Shown: positions 5,326 through 7,071 of the stretch, one piece after another | How the letters are laid out: each line of letters starts with the position of its first letter | How positions within the stretch are numbered: the stretch's first letter is position 1 | Program-made: the position numbers and the translations under genes | NCBI GenBank assembly: GCA_947177375.1 | Contig: CAMWUF010000047.1 | Location: 1-7,071 of the forward strand | Length of the DNA: 7,071 nt | Direction of reading: 5' to 3' | DNA from: an uncultured Ruminococcus sp. | GTDB taxonomy: Bacteria; Bacillota; Clostridia; Oscillospirales; Ruminococcaceae | The notes under the pieces: generated by a model | Databases searched by the model: none | The model's input: the letters and a program-made list of their open reading frames with translations, nothing else | What the model was told of the DNA's origin: nothing

Positions 5326-5538
5326 ATGCAGTTAAAAACTATTGGTCAGCGAATCAAATATCTTAGAAAGCAAAATGGCATTACACAGAAAAAGCTTGCA
5401 GAAACTTTATACGTGTCTAAATCAACTGTGTCGGGTTGGGAACGTGATAGAACAGAACCAAGTATTATTTTTATCATAAAGCTTACTGCACTTTTTCAGA
5501 CAACTTTGAATTACTTAATAATTGGAAGCGAAAAATAA
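5326..5538 (+). CDS. XRE/Cro-CI-type HTH regulator
   Basis: The 70-aa protein is almost entirely an XRE-type helix-turn-helix domain. Residues 5-60 run IGQRIKYLRKQNGITQKKLA, then 'VSKSTVSGWERDRTEPS' and a final 'LTALFQTTLNYLI' segment. This is the Cro/CI fold without an effector or dimerisation domain. It probably binds an operator and controls a nearby promoter, either its own, the divergent toxin-antitoxin operon or the late-operon leader just downstream. The start at 5326 is favoured by GAGGTGA (5314-5320) five bases upstream. An in-frame ATG at 5284 lies right at the predicted transcription start and has no ribosome binding site. The gene is monocistronic, bounded by its own promoter and a terminator overlapping its stop codon. 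Confidence 0.9.
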   Translation: MQLKTIGQRIKYLRKQNGITQKKLAETLYVSKSTVSGWERDRTEPSIIFIIKLTALFQTTLNYLIIGSEK

Positions 5539-5567
5539 CTCCTTGATTTTATTCAGGGAGTTTTTTT
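5537..5567 (+). terminator. Intrinsic terminator of the XRE gene
   Basis: AACTCCTTGA (5537-5546) pairs with TCAGGGAGTT (5553-5562) with one G-U pair and a 6-base loop, followed by a run of seven T (5561-5567). The stem begins inside the stop codon. It is a standard strong terminator that isolates the regulator gene from the late-operon leader. Confidence 0.9.
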
Positions 5568-5592
5568 AAACTCGACATTTTGTAAATTTTTA

Positions 5593-5621
5593 TTGACTAA
5601 CTAAAAAAAATATTATACAAT
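5593..5621 (+). promoter_or_regulatory. Probable promoter of the late-type operon
   Basis: TTGACT (5593-5598), a 17-base spacer and TACAAT (5616-5621) fit a sigma-A promoter, placed right after the terminator at 5537-5567. The direct repeat TTAATATATCAAAA begins at the last base of the -10 box (5621), so a bound protein there would overlap the start site. The sequence is very AT-rich, which lowers confidence. Confidence 0.6.
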
Positions 5622-5678
5622 TAATATATCAAAAAACCGTCTGCCACGGTCTTTTTCTCTCGTTTTAATATATCAAAA
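5621..5678 (+). repeat. 14-base direct repeat in the late-operon leader
   Basis: TTAATATATCAAAA occurs exactly at 5621-5634 and again at 5665-5678, 44 bases apart, about four helical turns. The flanking bases differ. The copies sit on either side of a terminator-like hairpin. This spacing would suit two copies of a regulator on one face of the DNA, for instance the XRE protein encoded just upstream. Confidence 0.6.
5636..5656 (+). terminator. Small terminator-like hairpin (possible attenuator)
   Basis: ACCGT (5636-5640) pairs with ACGGT (5646-5650) over a CTGCC loop, and CTTTTT follows. A6 before the stem could pair partly with the T-run to lengthen it. It lies downstream of the predicted promoter and about 90 bases before the first gene, where premature termination could control the operon. 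The 5-bp core is short, so efficiency is uncertain. Confidence 0.5.
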
Positions 5679-5726
5679 GCAAAGAGTATCTTTTTTATTT
5701 CCAAATTCAAAAAAGGTACTTTTGCT
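5678..5726 (+). promoter_or_regulatory. Long imperfect leader hairpin next to a ribosome binding site
   Basis: The left arm (5678-5696, starting AGCAAAGAGTATC) pairs with the right arm (5709-5726, ending GGTACTTTTGCT) with one bulged base and one G-U pair around a 12-base loop. Its 3' end is six bases before the GAGGTG ribosome binding site (5733-5738) of the next gene. A stable structure here could affect translation initiation, RNA stability or a competing fold with the hairpin at 5636. Confidence 0.6.
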
Positions 5727-5742
5727 ATATCCGAGGTGCAAC

Positions 5743-6144
5743 ATGACAACTGAACAGCTAAAAAAAAGAAAATATCTTAGTAGGGCAAAAACAGTTTACA
5801 AGCAATTGAAAAAATTACAAAAGCAAATCATTAAAGACCAACGACAGAAAAAATTTCTTTCCGAAATTGGTGTATCAGATGATGCTTTAAACAAAAAAAT
5901 TGAACATGATATTCAGCAACAAAGAAAACAAATAGCAAAGTTGATTGCATTTGACAAAGAAATAAAAAGAATAATACTAACTGTGCAGAATGATACACTA
6001 GAAACAATTCTTGTTCGATATTACCTTTTATATGAATCATTTCCGAAAGTTGCTGAAAAGATGATTTACGAACCAAGACATGTGCAAAGATTGTTTTATC
6101 AAGCAATTGATAAAATCAGAATTTCTGAGGTAGAGGGATTATGA
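5743..6144 (+). CDS. DUF1492/ArpU-like late transcription regulator, copy 1
   Basis: The 133-aa product starts MTTEQLKKRKYLSRAKTVYK. A long charged coiled-coil-like helical region (about 5-75) is followed by a sigma-70-region-4-like helix-turn-helix at about 98-125 (ESFPKVAEKMIYEPRHVQRL...). This is the layout of DUF1492/ArpU/RinA-type phage proteins, which sit just before terminase genes and, for RinA, activate late transcription. The ATG at 5743 follows GAGGTG (5733-5738) by four bases; an upstream TTG at 5722 lies inside the leader hairpin and is unlikely. The stop overlaps the next start as ATGA (6141-6144). It is a homologue of the following gene (about 35 percent identity by hand). Binding to DNA or RNA polymerase is inferred from the family. 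Confidence 0.8.
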   Translation: MTTEQLKKRKYLSRAKTVYKQLKKLQKQIIKDQRQKKFLSEIGVSDDALNKKIEHDIQQQRKQIAKLIAFDKEIKRIILTVQNDTLETILVRYYLLYESFPKVAEKMIYEPRHVQRLFYQAIDKIRISEVEGL

Positions 6145-6545
6145 CAGGAGAGCAAGAAAAAAAGAGGGCGTGGCTACGTAGAGCGAAAACTATTGAAAAG
6201 TATGTACAAGCTTTGCAAGAAAAAGTTGTACAGTATAAAGAAATTCAAAGTCTTTGTAATTCTGATTATTTGGATTCTTTAGAATTGTTGCAGGAATTGG
6301 AGAGAGAAGTTCAGGAACAGCAGAAACAAGTAGAGGAGCTGTTAGCAGTTCGAGAAAGTATTAAAAAAGCCATTTCTTATCTGCATGATGATGAATTAAA
6401 AGAAATTTTAACAAAGCATTACTTGACATATGAAATAATTGAATCTGTTGTCGAAAATATGTACTACGAAAGAAGAACTATTCAAAAAAAGCATTTAAAA
6501 GCTCTTGACAAAATCATGATACCAAAAGAAAGCGAGATGAAGTGA
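6141..6545 (+). CDS. DUF1492/ArpU-like late transcription regulator, copy 2
   Basis: This 134-aa product aligns end to end with the preceding protein without gaps. It shares the N-terminal MT.EQ.KKR..L.RAKT motif, the long helical middle and the C-terminal 'Y.TYE...V.NMYYERRTIQKK' helix-turn-helix region (about 97-124). The middle is more acidic (ELEREVQEQQ), and the recognition-helix positions differ, so the two copies may bind different DNA or pair as a heterodimer. Translation is coupled to copy 1 by the ATGA overlap; there is no strong separate ribosome binding site. Its position before the terminase-region gene fits a late-gene activator. The duplication into two adjacent divergent copies is the notable feature. 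Confidence 0.78.
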   Translation: MTGEQEKKRAWLRRAKTIEKYVQALQEKVVQYKEIQSLCNSDYLDSLELLQELEREVQEQQKQVEELLAVRESIKKAISYLHDDELKEILTKHYLTYEIIESVVENMYYERRTIQKKHLKALDKIMIPKESEMK

Positions 6546-6549
6546 TAGT

Positions 6550-6711
6550 ATGACAAAAGAACAAAAAGAATTAGTGATTGCATCGCTTGTAAAATTCGTC
6601 GAGCGTGTTTCAAGCAAAAGGGAATTTGGCTGTGTATCAAAGGAAGAAGTTGAAATTCTTCCAGCTATTTCAGAAATTCTTTTAAAAACAAAACAAAAGG
6701 TGATTACTTGA
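6550..6711 (+). CDS. Small 53-aa phage protein
   Basis: The gene begins four bases after the previous stop and reads MTKEQKELVIASLVKFVERV..., ending at TGA (6709-6711). It is helical and charged, with one internal cysteine (C28), and looks like a short phage adaptor or regulatory protein. I do not recognise a family. A weak ribosome binding site (AAGTGA, 6540-6545) overlaps the preceding stop, so reinitiation is likely. Its own end contains AAAAGGTGA (6695-6703), the ribosome binding site of the next gene, and its stop overlaps that gene's TTG start. This tight packing supports it as real despite its length. Confidence 0.7.
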   Translation: MTKEQKELVIASLVKFVERVSSKREFGCVSKEEVEILPAISEILLKTKQKVIT

Positions 6712-7071
6712 ACAACAAGAATTTGATTCCTGCTGCACACAAGCTGACAGTCGAGGAGCAGTCGAGGGGCGGAAAAGCTTCTGGGGAATCCAGAAGAAGA
6801 AAAAAGAATATGAAACAGGTAGCCGATATGTTATTGCAATTGTCCTCCAGTGATGGTAATGACCAAAAATTATTATCTGATATTGGGTTAGATTCTGATG
6901 AAGAAATTACCAATATGTTAGTAGTGGTTGCTAGCATGATTAGGGAAGCAAAGTCTGGAGATGTAAAGGCTGCCAGAGCTTTGATGGATATTACTGGAAC
7001 GGATTATTACAAAAATGAATCGCTGAAACTCCGTAAGCAAGAACTACAGCTTAAAAAGAAGAAAATAGAAT
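6708..7071 (+). CDS. KGG-motif terminase-region protein, 3' partial
   Basis: The frame is open to the right edge (121 codons). Translation most likely starts at the TTG at 6708, four bases after AAAAGGTGA (6695-6703) and overlapping the upstream TGA. The product reads MNNKNLIPAAHKLTVEEQSR (first residue Met by initiation), then GGKASGESRRRKK (21-33), a basic segment recurrent in phage proteins found next to the terminase genes. A helical part with 'ITNMLVVVASMIREAKSGDV' (67-86) and 'AARALMDITG' follows, and a lysine-rich helix begins near 105. This architecture matches small proteins often annotated as small-terminase-like, which recognise phage DNA for packaging. The large subunit would be expected just outside the window. 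The exact role is inferred from family and position. Confidence 0.65.
   Translation, partial: MNNKNLIPAAHKLTVEEQSRGGKASGESRRRKKNMKQVADMLLQLSSSDGNDQKLLSDIGLDSDEEITNMLVVVASMIREAKSGDVKAARALMDITGTDYYKNESLKLRKQELQLKKKKIE

Noticed and set aside
5831..6937. Minus-strand frames opposite the ArpU-like and terminase-region genes
   Set aside because: Each is complementary to a better supported plus-strand gene. Their Phe/Leu-rich residues come from reading Lys/Glu-rich codons backwards.

Overview
The window is low-GC, with strong AGGAGG-type ribosome binding sites, ATG/GTG/TTG starts and closely packed short genes. This fits a temperate phage or prophage of a low-GC Firmicute, most likely a gut Clostridium-like or Erysipelotrichia-like host. 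That assignment rests on gene style and protein families; no host marker gene is present.

Layout. (1) 60-1148: four small plus-strand genes of unknown function, the tail of an early or accessory phage operon. The first two gene junctions carry matching CAGCTC/GGAGCTG hairpins. (2) 1149-1294: a spacer with a short tandem repeat and a strong hairpin. (3) 1295-4361: a four-gene plus-strand operon encoding a complete tyrosine recombinase, a PAPS-reductase-family PP-loop protein with a cysteine cluster, a radical SAM protein and a small HTH-like protein. It is closed by a perfect 16-bp bidirectional terminator (4374-4412). (4) 4421-5064, minus strand: a Phd/YefM-type antitoxin and PIN-domain toxin pair with ATGA overlap. 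Its sigma-A promoter is overlapped by a 10-bp inverted repeat. (5) 5326-5538, plus strand: a divergent 70-aa XRE-type regulator with its own promoter and terminator. (6) 5593-5742: a structured leader with a promoter, a 14-nt direct repeat, a small terminator-like hairpin and a long imperfect hairpin touching the next ribosome binding site. (7) 5743-7071: two tandem homologous DUF1492/ArpU-like regulators, a 53-aa protein, and the start of a KGG-motif protein of the type that sits beside terminase genes. It runs off the right edge.

How it fits together. The right-hand block reads as the switch to late transcription and packaging: sigma-region-4-like regulators directly before a terminase-region gene, under a leader with several possible control points. 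The middle block looks like inserted cargo. The PP-loop and radical SAM genes share a junction where the stop codon overlaps the next ribosome binding site, so they probably act in one pathway. A sulfur- or radical-based modification is plausible but the substrate cannot be read from the sequence. The toxin-antitoxin pair next to it suggests an accessory region. The points most worth following are the PP-loop/radical SAM pair in a recombinase operon, the structured late-operon leader, and the repeated GGAGCTG hairpin word at gene junctions.
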